A stretch of DNA of 64,000 bases from Gammaproteobacteria bacterium (GCA_003247835.1 QJYB01000061.1:62001-126000), one strand, 5' to 3'; shown: positions 37,959-48,411, counted from the stretch's first letter. Numbers and translations: made by a program. The notes: generated by a model from the sequence alone, not told the origin.

Positions 37959-38942
37959 TCAGAGATCGAAGTGGCAAGCGACCTGATGCAGCAAACCGTC
38001 GCTCGCGATCACGTCACGGAGCACCGGTTTTTCGGCCCGGCAGCGCGCCTCGGCATGCGGACAGCGGGTATGGAAGACACAGCCCGGGGGCGGATCGATG
38101 GGACTCGGCACCTCACCGTGCAGCACGGAACGTTCGCGATGCCGCCTTCCCGGGTCCGGCTCCGGGATCGCGGCGATCAGCGCCCGAGTGTAGGGATGAC
38201 GCGGTCTCTCGTAGACGGAGTCCGCGCCACCCAGCTCCATGATGTTGCCGAGATACATGATGGCGATGCGATCGCTGATGTGCTTCACCACTGCCAGATC
38301 GTGGGCAATGAATAGATAGGAAAGCCCCATCTCCTGCTGCAGATCCAGCAGCAGGTTCAGGATCTGGCTCTGGATCGAAACGTCGAGTGCGGAGACCGGC
38401 TCGTCGCAGATAATGAGCTTGGGCTCCAGTGCGATGGCCCGGGCAACACCGATCCGCTGGCGCTGACCACCCGAGAACTCGAACGGAAAACGGTCCGCGG
38501 CGGAAGCCGGCAGACCCACCTGGGACAGCAGCTCGCCGACTCTCTGGCGGCGCCACGCCGGATCTCCGATACCGTGAATGTCGAAGGCCTCGCCGATCAG
38601 GCTGCCGACGGTGTGCCGGCTGTTCAGGCTCTCCGCGGGATCCTGAAAGACCATCTGCACGTCCCGCCGGATGGGTTTCATCTCCTTACGGGACAGATGC
38701 GTCACGTCGTGGCCGTCGAAAACCACGCTGCCCTCGGTCGGCTCGAGCAGCCGCACCACCGCCTTGCCCAGCGTCGACTTGCCGCAGCCGGACTCGCCCA
38801 CGAGACCCAGCGTTTCACCTTCGCCGATGCTGAGGCTCACCCCGTCGACCGCCTTGTTGAAACCCCGGGCACGCATCAGCACACCACCCTTCACCGGAAA
38901 GTACACCTTGAGGTTGCGGACATCGAGCAGCGACCCGCTCAT
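37959..38942 (-). CDS. Oligopeptide ABC transporter ATP-binding protein (DppF/OppF-like)
   Basis: [35 protein letters not shown]-terminal oligo_HPY region. Confidence 0.93.
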   Translation of the reverse strand: MSGSLLDVRNLKVYFPVKGGVLMRARGFNKAVDGVSLSIGEGETLGLVGESGCGKSTLGKAVVRLLEPTEGSVVFDGHDVTHLSRKEMKPIRRDVQMVFQDPAESLNSRHTVGSLIGEAFDIHGIGDPAWRRQRVGELLSQVGLPASAADRFPFEFSGGQRQRIGVARAIALEPKLIICDEPVSALDVSIQSQILNLLLDLQQEMGLSYLFIAHDLAVVKHISDRIAIMYLGNIMELGGADSVYERPRHPYTRALIAAIPEPDPGRRHRERSVLHGEVPSPIDPPPGCVFHTRCPHAEARCRAEKPVLRDVIASDGLLHQVACHFDL

Positions 38943-39928
38943 CCGTGAGTCTCCAGCAGACGCCAGTGGTGACAGGCCACGTGGTGCCCGTCATCCACTC
39001 TCGTGATGTCCGGATACTGCTCCACGCACTGCGCGTCGGCATACGGGCAGCGGTTGTTGAAGCGGCATCCCTGTGGCATCTCGGTGAGCGCCGGCACCAT
39101 GCCTTCGATGGTGTTGAGGCGCGTCTTGCGCGGCGTGGACAGACGCGGAATGGACGCCAGCAGGCCCCGCGTGTATGGGTGGCGGGGACGCAGGAAAACG
39201 TCCTCCACCGTGCCCTGCTCAGCGATGCGCCCCGCGTACATCACCACCACGTCGTCGCAGGTTTCGGCAATCACGCCAAGATCGTGGGTGATCATGATGA
39301 TGCTGGTGCCCAGCTGATCCTGCATCTCCTGAAGCAGGGTCAGGATCTGCGCCTGGATGGTCACGTCCAGCGCCGTGGTAGGCTCGTCCGCGATCACCAG
39401 AGCCGGATTCAGGATGAGCGCCATGGCGATCATCACCCGCTGGCGCATGCCGCCCGAAAGCTGGTGCGGATACTCCGTCACCCGGATCTCCGGGCTCGGA
39501 ATACCCACCTTGTCGAGCATCTCCACCGCAGCGGCCAGCGCCTCGTCGTCCGGAAGGTCACGATGCAGTCTGAGCGCCTCCGTGATCTGACGCCCCACCC
39601 GTTGCACCGGATTCAGGGCCGTCATGGGTTCCTGAAAGATCATGCCGATACGGTTACCGCGCACGTGATAAAGGTGCTCGACCGGCGCGGACACCAGATC
39701 GGTGCCCTCGAACAGCACACGACCGGCGAGGATGCTGGCCGCCGGATGCGGCAGCAGACGGATGATGGACAGTGCGGTCACGGTCTTACCGCACCCGGAC
39801 TCGCCGACGATACCGAGTGTTCTACCCCGGCCGACGGTGAAGCTGACACCGTCCACGGCATGAATCTCACCACCCTCGGTATCGAAGGCGGTGACCAGGT
39901 TCTCCACGCTGAGCAACGGCTCCGTCAC
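38939..39928 (-). CDS. Oligopeptide ABC transporter ATP-binding protein (DppD/OppD-like)
   Basis: [35 protein letters not shown]; start taken as GTG ([11 protein letters not shown]). Confidence 0.92.
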   Translation of the reverse strand: MTEPLLSVENLVTAFDTEGGEIHAVDGVSFTVGRGRTLGIVGESGCGKTVTALSIIRLLPHPAASILAGRVLFEGTDLVSAPVEHLYHVRGNRIGMIFQEPMTALNPVQRVGRQITEALRLHRDLPDDEALAAAVEMLDKVGIPSPEIRVTEYPHQLSGGMRQRVMIAMALILNPALVIADEPTTALDVTIQAQILTLLQEMQDQLGTSIIMITHDLGVIAETCDDVVVMYAGRIAEQGTVEDVFLRPRHPYTRGLLASIPRLSTPRKTRLNTIEGMVPALTEMPQGCRFNNRCPYADAQCVEQYPDITRVDDGHHVACHHWRLLETHG

Positions 39929-39965
39929 GGCGCGAACTCCATCAGGCGCTTCAGGCGGCTCGGCA

Positions 39966-42065
39966 CTACTGCTCCCGGTACTGCTCGTAGACCTCGTCCA
40001 CCACCGGAAACTTTTCACCCTTACGGCGGGCGTCCAAGGTTTGCTCACGGATGCCGTCGTCGATCCAGAACAGGAAATATTCCGTCAGCGTCGTCGCCAG
40101 CTTGACGTTGAAATCTTCCGGCCACCGTACCCAGCGCCAGTAACCGACCCGCATGAACGGCACGACGAAGCCGGGCACGAAGGACCCGTCATCGTAGATC
40201 AGCTCTTCCATCCGGAAAGCGAGCCGCTTCATCTCCTCCACGTCGTCGCTCGCCTGATAGGCCTCGATCAGGGCATCGAGCTCCGGATTGGCGATGGACT
40301 GCAGGTTGTTGGTCTGGGGTTTCAGCTTGCGGTTCGGATTCACGCTGCCGTCCGGCAGCCAGGGTACGTCGTAGGCATTTACGGAGTGATAGGTCTCCCA
40401 GTAGCGCGGGTACATTTCCGGAGAGACGTTGAATGCCGAAAAGTGGATATCGTGCTGTTTCTCCTGCACTTTCTTCCAGGACGCGGTCGCATCCAGCACC
40501 TCGATGCGGAACTCGAGCCCTGCCTTCAGCGCCTCCTGGCGGAGGATGGTGAGCACGTCCTTCAGGCTTTCGTAGCCGGTGGAGAGCGTGAAAGAGAGCC
40601 GCTGGCCCTCCGCGTTGACCAGCACCCCATCCGGACCCCGGTTCGTGAAGCCTGCCTTCGCGAAGTGCTCGAGCGCCTTCTCCACGTCGAAAGGACGGGC
40701 ATGCAGGGTGGGGTGGGTGAACTCACCGTAACCATCCGCCGTGGTGCGCATCCGGGTGTAATCGCCGCGGAAGTATTCGGCGATCACCTTGTCCCAGTTG
40801 CTGGCGTAGTTGATGCCAACCCGGACTTCCCGGTTGTCGAGCAGCGGTCGGCCGCTGTTGATCCAGAGACCGTAGGTAGGCCGCGGGATCTGGTTGTAGA
40901 AAACGGCGCGGTCCACGTAACCGTCCGCCACCAGCGGGTCCGTCGCCGGCAGCTTCTCGTAGAAGTACTCGGGCAGACCCAACCCGAACATCGTCAGTTC
41001 GCCCTTGCGGAACGCCTCGAAGGTCTTGGCCGTGTCACGGATCACCGTCAGGTGAATCCGGTCCGTGTTGAAACGGTTGCGCCAGAACTTCAGATCCTTG
41101 GCCCACCAGTCATCCAGACGGGTGAGCGTGACGGAGCGGCCCTTCTTGAGGTCATCCGGTTCGATCACGTAGGGACCTGTCGTCGGCACGAACTCCCACT
41201 GGTAGCGCTGCACGTAGTCCTCGCCGAAGTCGGCGAAGAAATGCATGGGCAGCGGCTCGAGCTCCAGCACCCGGCCGAGCATGTTGGGCTTTGCTTCCGG
41301 CAGGGTCATGCTGAAAGTGCGCTCGTCGTAGCGGGTGATGTGCGTGAAGTTGCGCTTGAAGAAGTTGTTCGACCACGGGGCCTGAATGAACGGCTGGTGC
41401 CAGAAGTAGAGGCTGAACATCATGTCATCGGAGGTCACCGGCACCCCGTCGGAGAACCGGGCCTTGGGGTTGATACGCACAAACACCGTCCGGTTGGCCC
41501 GATCCACCGCCCAGGCTTCGGCGATGCCGGGGAAGTAGCGGAAGTTACCGTTGGCATCGATGCTGGTATCGTTGGGGTGACGCCGACCCAGCAGCATACG
41601 GGTGTCGTCCAGGATCCACGGCCGGAAGGAGCCGTTGGCGTCGGGTCCGAACAGGCGCAGGGTTCGGGGAAAGTCCGCCAGCGAGGCGTAAAGGGTGCCT
41701 CCTTTCTTCGCATCCGGGCTGCCCAGATCCGGCAGGTCCATGCCGTCTTCCCAGACCAGTCCCTCGGGCAGGTCGGCCGGGGTCTTGAACTGGAAGAACT
41801 TCGGGAACTCCCCCCTGGCCACCCGGGCGTCCACGTCCGCCTGGCTGATCTCGCCCCGTTCGATCTTTTCCACGAGCTCCGGTGGAAGTGACGGGAAGCT
41901 GTCGAAATGCGCCTGCATGTGGGCCCGCATGGCCGCGCCACGATCCGCATCCGGTGCGGTCTCCGTCTGCTCGGAACCGCCGCAGGCGCCCAGCGCGGCG
42001 AGCAAACTGATCAGCACCAGCCGTGCGGCACTGCCGAATAGAAAATCGGGTGAGCTGCTCGTCAT
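39966..42065 (-). CDS. Extracellular solute-binding protein family 5 (YejA-like), lipoprotein
   Basis: Lipobox LGAC; GLVWEDGMDLPDLGSPDAKKGGTLYASLADFPRTLR; ALMGEAF-type YejA core. Confidence 0.88.
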   Translation of the reverse strand: MTSSSPDFLFGSAARLVLISLLAALGACGGSEQTETAPDADRGAAMRAHMQAHFDSFPSLPPELVEKIERGEISQADVDARVARGEFPKFFQFKTPADLPEGLVWEDGMDLPDLGSPDAKKGGTLYASLADFPRTLRLFGPDANGSFRPWILDDTRMLLGRRHPNDTSIDANGNFRYFPGIAEAWAVDRANRTVFVRINPKARFSDGVPVTSDDMMFSLYFWHQPFIQAPWSNNFFKRNFTHITRYDERTFSMTLPEAKPNMLGRVLELEPLPMHFFADFGEDYVQRYQWEFVPTTGPYVIEPDDLKKGRSVTLTRLDDWWAKDLKFWRNRFNTDRIHLTVIRDTAKTFEAFRKGELTMFGLGLPEYFYEKLPATDPLVADGYVDRAVFYNQIPRPTYGLWINSGRPLLDNREVRVGINYASNWDKVIAEYFRGDYTRMRTTADGYGEFTHPTLHARPFDVEKALEHFAKAGFTNRGPDGVLVNAEGQRLSFTLSTGYESLKDVLTILRQEALKAGLEFRIEVLDATASWKKVQEKQHDIHFSAFNVSPEMYPRYWETYHSVNAYDVPWLPDGSVNPNRKLKPQTNNLQSIANPELDALIEAYQASDDVEEMKRLAFRMEELIYDDGSFVPGFVVPFMRVGYWRWVRWPEDFNVKLATTLTEYFLFWIDDGIREQTLDARRKGEKFPVVDEVYEQYREQ

Positions 42066-42072
42066 GTAGTCC

Positions 42073-43140
42073 TCATCGATAAAGCGTGAATTTGCGGGGA
42101 TCGAAGGCTTCCCGGATGGCCTCGCCGATGAACGTCACCACGGCGAGTATGAACACCAGCGCTACGAAGGCCGAGGTGACGATCCAGGGAGCGGTAGTCA
42201 GGTTGGCAGTGCCCTGCTTGAGGAGCTCGCCGATACTGGGCGTCGGTGGCGGCAGCCCCCAGCCGAGGAAGTCCAGCGCCGTGATGGCGGTGATGGCGCT
42301 CACCACGGTGAACGGCACGAAGGTCATCATCGTGGCGATGGTGTTGGGCAGGATGTGACGGAAGATCACCCGCGCCGTGCCGGCACCCAGCACCTGCGCC
42401 GCCGCGGTGTAGTCCCTGGCCTTTTCCTTGTAGGTCTCGGTACGCATGTAGTAGGTAAGACCCGTCCAGCTGAAGAGCACCATGATCACCAGCAGAATGG
42501 CAATCCGTGTACCGATGTCGAAGGCGCTGGGGATCACCGAGAAGACGATGATCACCATGTACAGGAAGGGGATGTTCGACCAGATCTCGATGATCCTCTG
42601 AAACAGGAGATCGAACACCCCGCCGAAGTATCCCATGGCACAGCCCACACTCACGCCGATCAGATAGGTGAGCGCGGTGAAGGCGATGGCGAAAAAGATG
42701 GCGGTGCGGAAGCCGTAGATCAGCCGCGAAAGCACGTCCCGGCCGGTACTGTCCGTACCCAGGTAGTGGTCCCGCCGGAAATCCGGCGCCTGGGGTTTGA
42801 GCACGCCGCCCAAGGCGTCGTTGAAATAGGGGCCCCAGGGAATCGGCGGCATGAGCACCCAGTCGTCGGTGCCTTCGAACCGTGCGGCCAGTGCCCGGTA
42901 GTCCACGGGAATGACGGCCTCGGTGCCCGTGAGACCGTACTCGGCGCCGAGCTTGACGTCCGCGTAGGTGGGAAACGTCCAGGCGCCCTGGTAGCTGACG
43001 ATGATGGCGCGATCGTTGACCAGGAGCTCGGCAAACAGGGACAGAAGGGTCAGGACGGTAAGCAGCACCGCCGAGTAGTAGCCGCGCCGGATCTCCCGGA
43101 ACCGTTTGAGCTTCTTGATTGTGAGCGGATTGAGCGCCAT
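42073..43140 (-). CDS. ABC transporter permease (YejE-like)
   Basis: HYLGTDSTGRDVLSRLIYGFRTAIFFA; IFRHILPNTIATMMTFVPF...TALDFLGWGLPP. Confidence 0.92.
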   Translation of the reverse strand: MALNPLTIKKLKRFREIRRGYYSAVLLTVLTLLSLFAELLVNDRAIIVSYQGAWTFPTYADVKLGAEYGLTGTEAVIPVDYRALAARFEGTDDWVLMPPIPWGPYFNDALGGVLKPQAPDFRRDHYLGTDSTGRDVLSRLIYGFRTAIFFAIAFTALTYLIGVSVGCAMGYFGGVFDLLFQRIIEIWSNIPFLYMVIIVFSVIPSAFDIGTRIAILLVIMVLFSWTGLTYYMRTETYKEKARDYTAAAQVLGAGTARVIFRHILPNTIATMMTFVPFTVVSAITAITALDFLGWGLPPPTPSIGELLKQGTANLTTAPWIVTSAFVALVFILAVVTFIGEAIREAFDPRKFTLYR

Positions 43141-43155
43141 GTCCTGGAAACAGCC

Positions 43156-44175
43156 CTAGTGGAAGCGCACCCGCGGGTCGACCAGCGCGACCAGCATGTC
43201 GGAGAGAATGTTGCCGATGAGCAGCAGCAGGCTCGCCAGCAGCACGATGCCCATCACCACCGGATAGTCGCGGTCGAAGATGCTAGTGAGTCCCAGCAGA
43301 CCGAAGCCGTCGATGTCGAAGATGGTCTCGATCAGAAAGGATCCACCCACCAGCAGCGTGATGTTCTGACCGAAGGTGGTGGCAATGGGAATCAGCGAAT
43401 TTCTGAGCGCGTGACCCGACACGGCCTTTCTGAACGGCACACCCTTCGCCACCGCCGTGCGCACGTAGTCGGCCGCCAGGTTGTCCATCAGGTTGTTCTT
43501 CATCAGCATGGTGGTGACCGCGAAGCTGCCGATGAGATAGCAGATGAGCGGCAGGGTCGCGTGGTGCAGCACGTCCGTTACCTTGCCCCAGGCGGAGAGA
43601 TCGTCGAAGTCGTAGCTGGTGAACCCACCCATGGGAAACCAGTCCACCTGCACCGCAAAGAAGAGCAGCAGCAGGGCACCGAGCACGTAACCCGGGACGG
43701 CATAACCGGCAAACACCAGCACGGAGGTGACGTTGTCCATGGTCGAGCGATGACCGATGGCCTTCACCACTCCCAGCGGAATGCAGACGATGTACGTGAT
43801 CACCAGGCTCACCAGGCCGTAGAACAGGCTGATGGGAAACCGCTGGCTGATGACATCCCAGACCGGCTCGTTGTAGCGGTAGCTGGTCCCCAGATCCCCC
43901 TGCAGCACCTTGCCGAGCCACAGGGCATAGCTCTGGTACCAGGGTTTGTCGAACCCGTAGTACTCCTTGAGCTGCTGCAGCTGCTCTTCCGAGAGCGCCA
44001 TCCCCTGACCGGACGTGCGCCTGCTCGAATCGCTCATGCTCGCCTGCTGAGCTTCCATGATGGCCCGCTCGAGTGGACCGCCCGGCACGAACCGGGTGAC
44101 CATGAACACGAGCATCGTGATACCCAGCAGCGTGGGAATGATCAGGAGTGCGCGGCGAATGAAGTAATCGCGCAT
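43156..44175 (-). CDS. ABC transporter permease (YejB-like)
   Basis: MRDYFIRRALLIIPTLLGITMLVFMVTRFVPGGPLERAI; VRTAVAKGVPFRKAVSGHALRNSLIPIATT. Confidence 0.92.
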   Translation of the reverse strand: MRDYFIRRALLIIPTLLGITMLVFMVTRFVPGGPLERAIMEAQQASMSDSSRRTSGQGMALSEEQLQQLKEYYGFDKPWYQSYALWLGKVLQGDLGTSYRYNEPVWDVISQRFPISLFYGLVSLVITYIVCIPLGVVKAIGHRSTMDNVTSVLVFAGYAVPGYVLGALLLLFFAVQVDWFPMGGFTSYDFDDLSAWGKVTDVLHHATLPLICYLIGSFAVTTMLMKNNLMDNLAADYVRTAVAKGVPFRKAVSGHALRNSLIPIATTFGQNITLLVGGSFLIETIFDIDGFGLLGLTSIFDRDYPVVMGIVLLASLLLLIGNILSDMLVALVDPRVRFH

Positions 44176-44391
44176 CGGGATTTGTGAAGTTTCTTTTACT
44201 GCTTTGATTTCCGGCGCCATTGGAGCACAACGGGCCGGAGGCCTCAAACCTTGCGTCCGACACTCTGTGAGCAGCTCGAGCCGGCTCGAGGCCCGACGCA
44301 CCACGCTAGAGCATTGGCGGCAGTTGCAGGGTAAAGTGGCCCGCCTGGGGGATGCCGGCCGAGCGGCATCTCACGACAAGAGGAGCAGCCC

Positions 44392-45060
44392 ATGACCCAA
44401 CTCGACCTGACCAACGACGAGCTTCTGTCCACCACCCGTGCCGTGCGCAAGCGTCTGGACTTCGACCGGCCGGTGGAGAAAGACGTGCTCATGGAGTGCA
44501 TGGCACTCGCCCTGCAGGCGCCGAGCGGTTCCAACGTCCAGGGCTGGCACTTCCTGTTCGTCACGGATCCGGCCAGACGCAAGGCCGTCGCCGATGTCTA
44601 TCGCAATCTCTTCAACAACGTCTACGCGGGGAGTCCCATGGCGGCTTCAGCGCAGCACGCGGACGACCCCACCATGAAGGCGACCCAGGAACGGGTCATG
44701 GCGTCCGCTCAGTACCTGGCGGACAACATGCATCGGGCACCCGTGCTGTTCATCCCCTGCATCAGCGGCAGGGTGGACCAGGTCACGGGGGAGATGGCCA
44801 ACGTCGGTCAGGCCAGCACCTTCGGCTCCATCATCCCTGCGGCGTGGAGCTTCATGCTGGCTGCCCGTGCCCGGGGACTCGGCACCTGCTGGACCACCAT
44901 CCACCTCATGCAGGAACGTGCGGTGGCCGAGATCCTGGGCATTCCCTATGAGGAGGTCACCCAGGTCGCCCTGGTGCCCGTGGCCTACACCAAGGGTACC
45001 GACTTCAAGCCCGGGCCCAGAAGATCCATGGACGGCATCATCCACTTCGAAAACTGGTAA
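44392..45060 (+). CDS. Nitroreductase family protein
   Basis: ELLSTTRAVRKRLDFDRPVEKDVLMECMALALQAPSGSNVQGWHFLFVTD; ARGLGTCWTTIH. Confidence 0.9.
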   Translation: MTQLDLTNDELLSTTRAVRKRLDFDRPVEKDVLMECMALALQAPSGSNVQGWHFLFVTDPARRKAVADVYRNLFNNVYAGSPMAASAQHADDPTMKATQERVMASAQYLADNMHRAPVLFIPCISGRVDQVTGEMANVGQASTFGSIIPAAWSFMLAARARGLGTCWTTIHLMQERAVAEILGIPYEEVTQVALVPVAYTKGTDFKPGPRRSMDGIIHFENW

Positions 45061-45067
45061 TAGAAGC

Positions 45068-45847
45068 TCAGTCGATCTCCACCACTACCGGTGCGTGGTC
45101 CGAGGCGGTGAGACCGTCCTGCTTCTTACGGTAGTCGCGATCGATGCCCGCGGCCACCAGCCGCTCGGCAATGTCCGGTGTGCCGAGCACCAGATCGATC
45201 CGCAACCCCTGTCGGCGGTGAAAGGCGCCGCCCCGGTAGTCCCACCAGGAGAACACCTGTTCCTCAGGATGCAGGTGCCGGTAGAGATCGACGAGTCCGA
45301 GCTCGAGCAGTCCCTTAAACCGCACCCGCTCCTCTGCCGTGTGAAAGAGCCGGCCGTCACCCTGCTCACCCAGCCAGCTGTCCAGCGGCGCCGGGACGAT
45401 GTTGAAGTCGCCACAGAGCACGGTGTGTGTGCGCGGCCGATCGGACAGATGCGCGAGCAGCGCATCGAACCACTCGAGCTTGGCCGGATAATCCGCGTGC
45501 TCCAGTGTCTTGCCATTCGGGCAGTAGACCGTGGTGAACTCGACCGCGCCGCCCGGTGCATCCACGGCCACCGAGAGCAGCCGCGATCCGAAGTCCTCCT
45601 GGCCGGGCAGGCCCACCTGCACCGGCTCCATCGGCAGACGCGACAGTACGGCAACCCCGTTCCAGCCCTTCTGACCGTGTGTGATGGCCTGGTAGCCGAG
45701 CTCCGCGAAAACGTCGTGCGGAAAGGTGTCATCGGTCAGCTTCAGCTCCTGCAGACCCACCACGTCCGGCGCACGTGCCTCGAGCCAGAGCCGCAGGAAA
45801 TCGAGCCGGGCCTTCAGACCGTTGACGTTCCAGGTGGCGAGCTTCAC
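45068..45847 (-). CDS. xthA: Exodeoxyribonuclease III family protein (copy 2)
   Basis: MKLATWNVNGLKARLDFLRLWLEARAPDVVGLQELKLTDD; GDFNIVP; LRIDLVLGT; ASDHAPVVVEID. Confidence 0.93.
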   Translation of the reverse strand: MKLATWNVNGLKARLDFLRLWLEARAPDVVGLQELKLTDDTFPHDVFAELGYQAITHGQKGWNGVAVLSRLPMEPVQVGLPGQEDFGSRLLSVAVDAPGGAVEFTTVYCPNGKTLEHADYPAKLEWFDALLAHLSDRPRTHTVLCGDFNIVPAPLDSWLGEQGDGRLFHTAEERVRFKGLLELGLVDLYRHLHPEEQVFSWWDYRGGAFHRRQGLRIDLVLGTPDIAERLVAAGIDRDYRKKQDGLTASDHAPVVVEID

Positions 45848-45860
45848 CGGGGAAACCTCT

Positions 45861-46724
45861 TCAAAGCTTCCGGAGCTCCGGTGCCTCGCCCGTGCTGCCC
45901 CGGGTGATTCCGCTCACACGGGCATTGCGCGCGGAGGAGCGCGGGAACCGTTTCGACAGCTCCGGACCGGCCGCGGTGAGCCCACCATCGACCACGAGTT
46001 TCTCGCCCGTGACGAACTCCGCGTCGTCGCTGGCCAGAAACAACGCCGCACCGGCGATGTGCTCGCCCCGACCGTAGTCCGGCCACGGCTGCGCTGTGAG
46101 AAACGCGTGCCGGGTGCCTTCCGGATCGCCGAGTTCCGCGAGCGGCGTGGCGATGAAGCCCGGGCAGATGGCGTTGACACGGATCCGATCCGGCGCGAGC
46201 TCCACCGCGGCCGACTGGGTGAGACTGATCACCGCCGCCTTGGCGGCGGAATAGACCAGCGGACCGCCGTCGCCGGAGAGACCGGCAATGGAAGCCGTAT
46301 TGATGATGGACCCACCCCGGCCAGCCTCACGCATGTGCCGCGCCGCGTGCTTGATGCCGAAGAACACACCCTTGGCCAGCACGTCGAAGGTGTAGTCCCA
46401 GTCTTCCTCGCGGGTTTCTGTCAGCGGCCCGATGGCCCCACCGACACCGGCATTGTTGAACAGAATGTCGAGACCGCCGAAGACATCCACGGCCTGGGTC
46501 AGCATGGCGGCGACGTCCGCCTCTTTCGCGACATCGGTGCGGACGAACGAGCAGGATTCTCCGTACCCCTCCGCCTCCAGATGCTCCATCAGCGCACGTC
46601 CGGTTTCCGCGTTGTAATCGGCGATCACCACGCGGGCGCCTTCGTGCAGGAAGCGCTCGACGGTGGCGCGTCCCATGCCGCTGGCGCCGCCGGTGATGAC
46701 GGCCACTTTGTGTTGAAGTCTCAT
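45861..46724 (-). CDS. SDR family oxidoreductase
   Basis: KVAVITGGASGMGRATVERFLHEGARVVIADYN; NNAGVGG; YSAAKAAVISLTQSAAVELAPDRIRVNAICPGFIATPL. Confidence 0.93.
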   Translation of the reverse strand: MRLQHKVAVITGGASGMGRATVERFLHEGARVVIADYNAETGRALMEHLEAEGYGESCSFVRTDVAKEADVAAMLTQAVDVFGGLDILFNNAGVGGAIGPLTETREEDWDYTFDVLAKGVFFGIKHAARHMREAGRGGSIINTASIAGLSGDGGPLVYSAAKAAVISLTQSAAVELAPDRIRVNAICPGFIATPLAELGDPEGTRHAFLTAQPWPDYGRGEHIAGAALFLASDDAEFVTGEKLVVDGGLTAAGPELSKRFPRSSARNARVSGITRGSTGEAPELRKL

Positions 46725-46805
46725 GGCATCGGTCCTCCTCAGGCAGAGTGTAGCCCACCAGCGGCGAGACGCTCACGGGTCGATGGTGCTAGTCTCGAGG
46801 CAGTG

Positions 46806-47807
46806 ATGAACCGAGCGATACAGGTCCGGCTTCCCCTCGTCTTCGCAGTTTCGGTCGGCGCCGCGCCGGTCGTTGCGATGGAATCTTCACCGCCCGCCGC
46901 TGAGCCTCCGAGAAACGTCGCCGACCGCATGCGCGATGGTGTCGACAACGCCCTGCAGCGCACGGTCAACCGGGTCGACAGCTTCTTCGCCACCAGTGAC
47001 GAGTCCACCTTCAACGAGCGGAAGAACCGGCTGAGGCTGCGTCTGGAGACCGATTACCTCCAGCATCACGGCTGGGATGTGTCACCCAAGCTCAAGCTGC
47101 ACGTGGTGCTCCCCGGTCTGAACGAGCGGTTGCGTCTGGTGATCAACGATGCTCAGGGATCGGACGATGCTGAGACGGCCACCGACGAAGAAGACAATGA
47201 CGTGGCGCTGCGCTGGGTCGGCAGGCAGAGTGCGGCGCTTGGTTACTCGTTCGACGTGGGGCTGCGACTGAAGAGTGGTCATCTGGATCCCTTCGTCCGC
47301 GCAAACGTCGGCACGGAGTACGAGCTCGCTCGCAAGTGGGTGGGTCAGACCACCAACAGGCTGTACTACTACAGCCGAACCGGCTGGCGGAACGACTTCC
47401 GTCAGTACTTCAACCGCGGTATCGATGACGACCTGCTCCTGCGCTCTAGGACACGCGTTCAGTACTTCGCCCAGTACGGCTACAACCCCTTTTTCGAACA
47501 GAAGTTCTCTCTGTATCAGTCGCTTTCCGATACCAGGAAGCTCGCCTGGGAAGTCCTCTACCGCAAGCAGACCGCGGAGATGTCTCCTTTCGACGAGGAC
47601 CAGATCCTGGGTTCTCCCCGGAGCAGCTACAACGAATTCATCGCCCAGCTCCGATACCGGCAGCAGTTCTGGCGCCCCTGGTTCTATGTGGAGTTCTGGC
47701 CCGTCGTCGGCTGGCCTGAGGAACGTAACTACGACACGACGCTGGCGTTCCGGTTCCGTGTGGAGATCAACGTCGGCAGTACGGGCGACCAACGTCTCGA
47801 CGAGTGA
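46806..47807 (+). CDS. Exported hypothetical protein, probably outer-membrane associated
   Basis: Signal peptide MNRAIQVRLPLVFAVSVGAAPVVAM; aromatic-rich beta-strand-like C-terminal half; start trimmed from long track ORF. Confidence 0.65.
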   Translation: MNRAIQVRLPLVFAVSVGAAPVVAMESSPPAAEPPRNVADRMRDGVDNALQRTVNRVDSFFATSDESTFNERKNRLRLRLETDYLQHHGWDVSPKLKLHVVLPGLNERLRLVINDAQGSDDAETATDEEDNDVALRWVGRQSAALGYSFDVGLRLKSGHLDPFVRANVGTEYELARKWVGQTTNRLYYYSRTGWRNDFRQYFNRGIDDDLLLRSRTRVQYFAQYGYNPFFEQKFSLYQSLSDTRKLAWEVLYRKQTAEMSPFDEDQILGSPRSSYNEFIAQLRYRQQFWRPWFYVEFWPVVGWPEERNYDTTLAFRFRVEINVGSTGDQRLDE

Positions 47808-47976
47808 GGCGGGTGGAAAAGAAAGTGCGAGGCGCGTACTGCAGAACCGCGCCCCGCAAGGACCAGTTTGTCGTCTTCCCTTGGTCTGATCGTTGTCGCG
47901 GGAAGCGGTTGGTTGTTGTTGTGGCCTCGGGTGCGCATTCTGCGCATCCACCACCGCCCGCGCCGGTTCCGGGAGG

Positions 47977-48411
47977 TCAACGACCGGTCAGCACGATCCG
48001 GATGTAGGCGCGTCGGCCGAACCGGCCGGTGAGCTTCGCGCCCAGATCCGCCAGCACCATCTGCCAGCCGTACTTGCGGCGCAGCGCCGACAGCGCACGC
48101 CGGGCGGACAAGGGCTCAACAATGAGCTCCGCCCGCGCTTCGTGCCAGGGTCCGAGCACCCGGCCGCGCACGTCACATATTGCCAGCCGCGCCCGGCTGC
48201 CATTCCTGAGTCGCTTCACCTTGCCCGCATCACCGGCTGAGAACACATAGAAGTCCGTATCGTCCGGCGCGCACCACACAGGTGTCGCGACTCCCTTCCC
48301 CGAACGCCGGAAGGTCTCCAGGCTCACATAGGGTGCGGTGCGCAACTGTTCGACTTCTGCCATGGACGCATCACCCGTCATGTCTGAACCTCCCGTGTCC
48401 CGCTGAGTCAC
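47977..48411 (-). CDS. PPOX class / pyridoxamine 5'-phosphate oxidase-like protein
   Basis: PYVSLETFRRSGKGVATPVWCAPDDTDFYVFSAGDAGKVKRLRNGSRARLAICDVRGRV. Confidence 0.82.
   Translation of the reverse strand: MTQRDTGGSDMTGDASMAEVEQLRTAPYVSLETFRRSGKGVATPVWCAPDDTDFYVFSAGDAGKVKRLRNGSRARLAICDVRGRVLGPWHEARAELIVEPLSARRALSALRRKYGWQMVLADLGAKLTGRFGRRAYIRIVLTGR

Noticed and set aside
39891-41891. 666-aa plus-strand ORF
   Set aside because: Antisense to the YejA-like binding protein; low-complexity V/R/H/G-rich composition typical of GC shadow ORFs, no domain.
42355-44187. 610-aa plus-strand ORF
   Set aside because: Antisense to both YejE- and YejB-like permease genes; HDEQ/R-rich shadow translation.
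45726-46805. Upstream extension of the 693-aa ORF
   Set aside because: Antisense to the SDR gene; a clear signal peptide start is at 46806.
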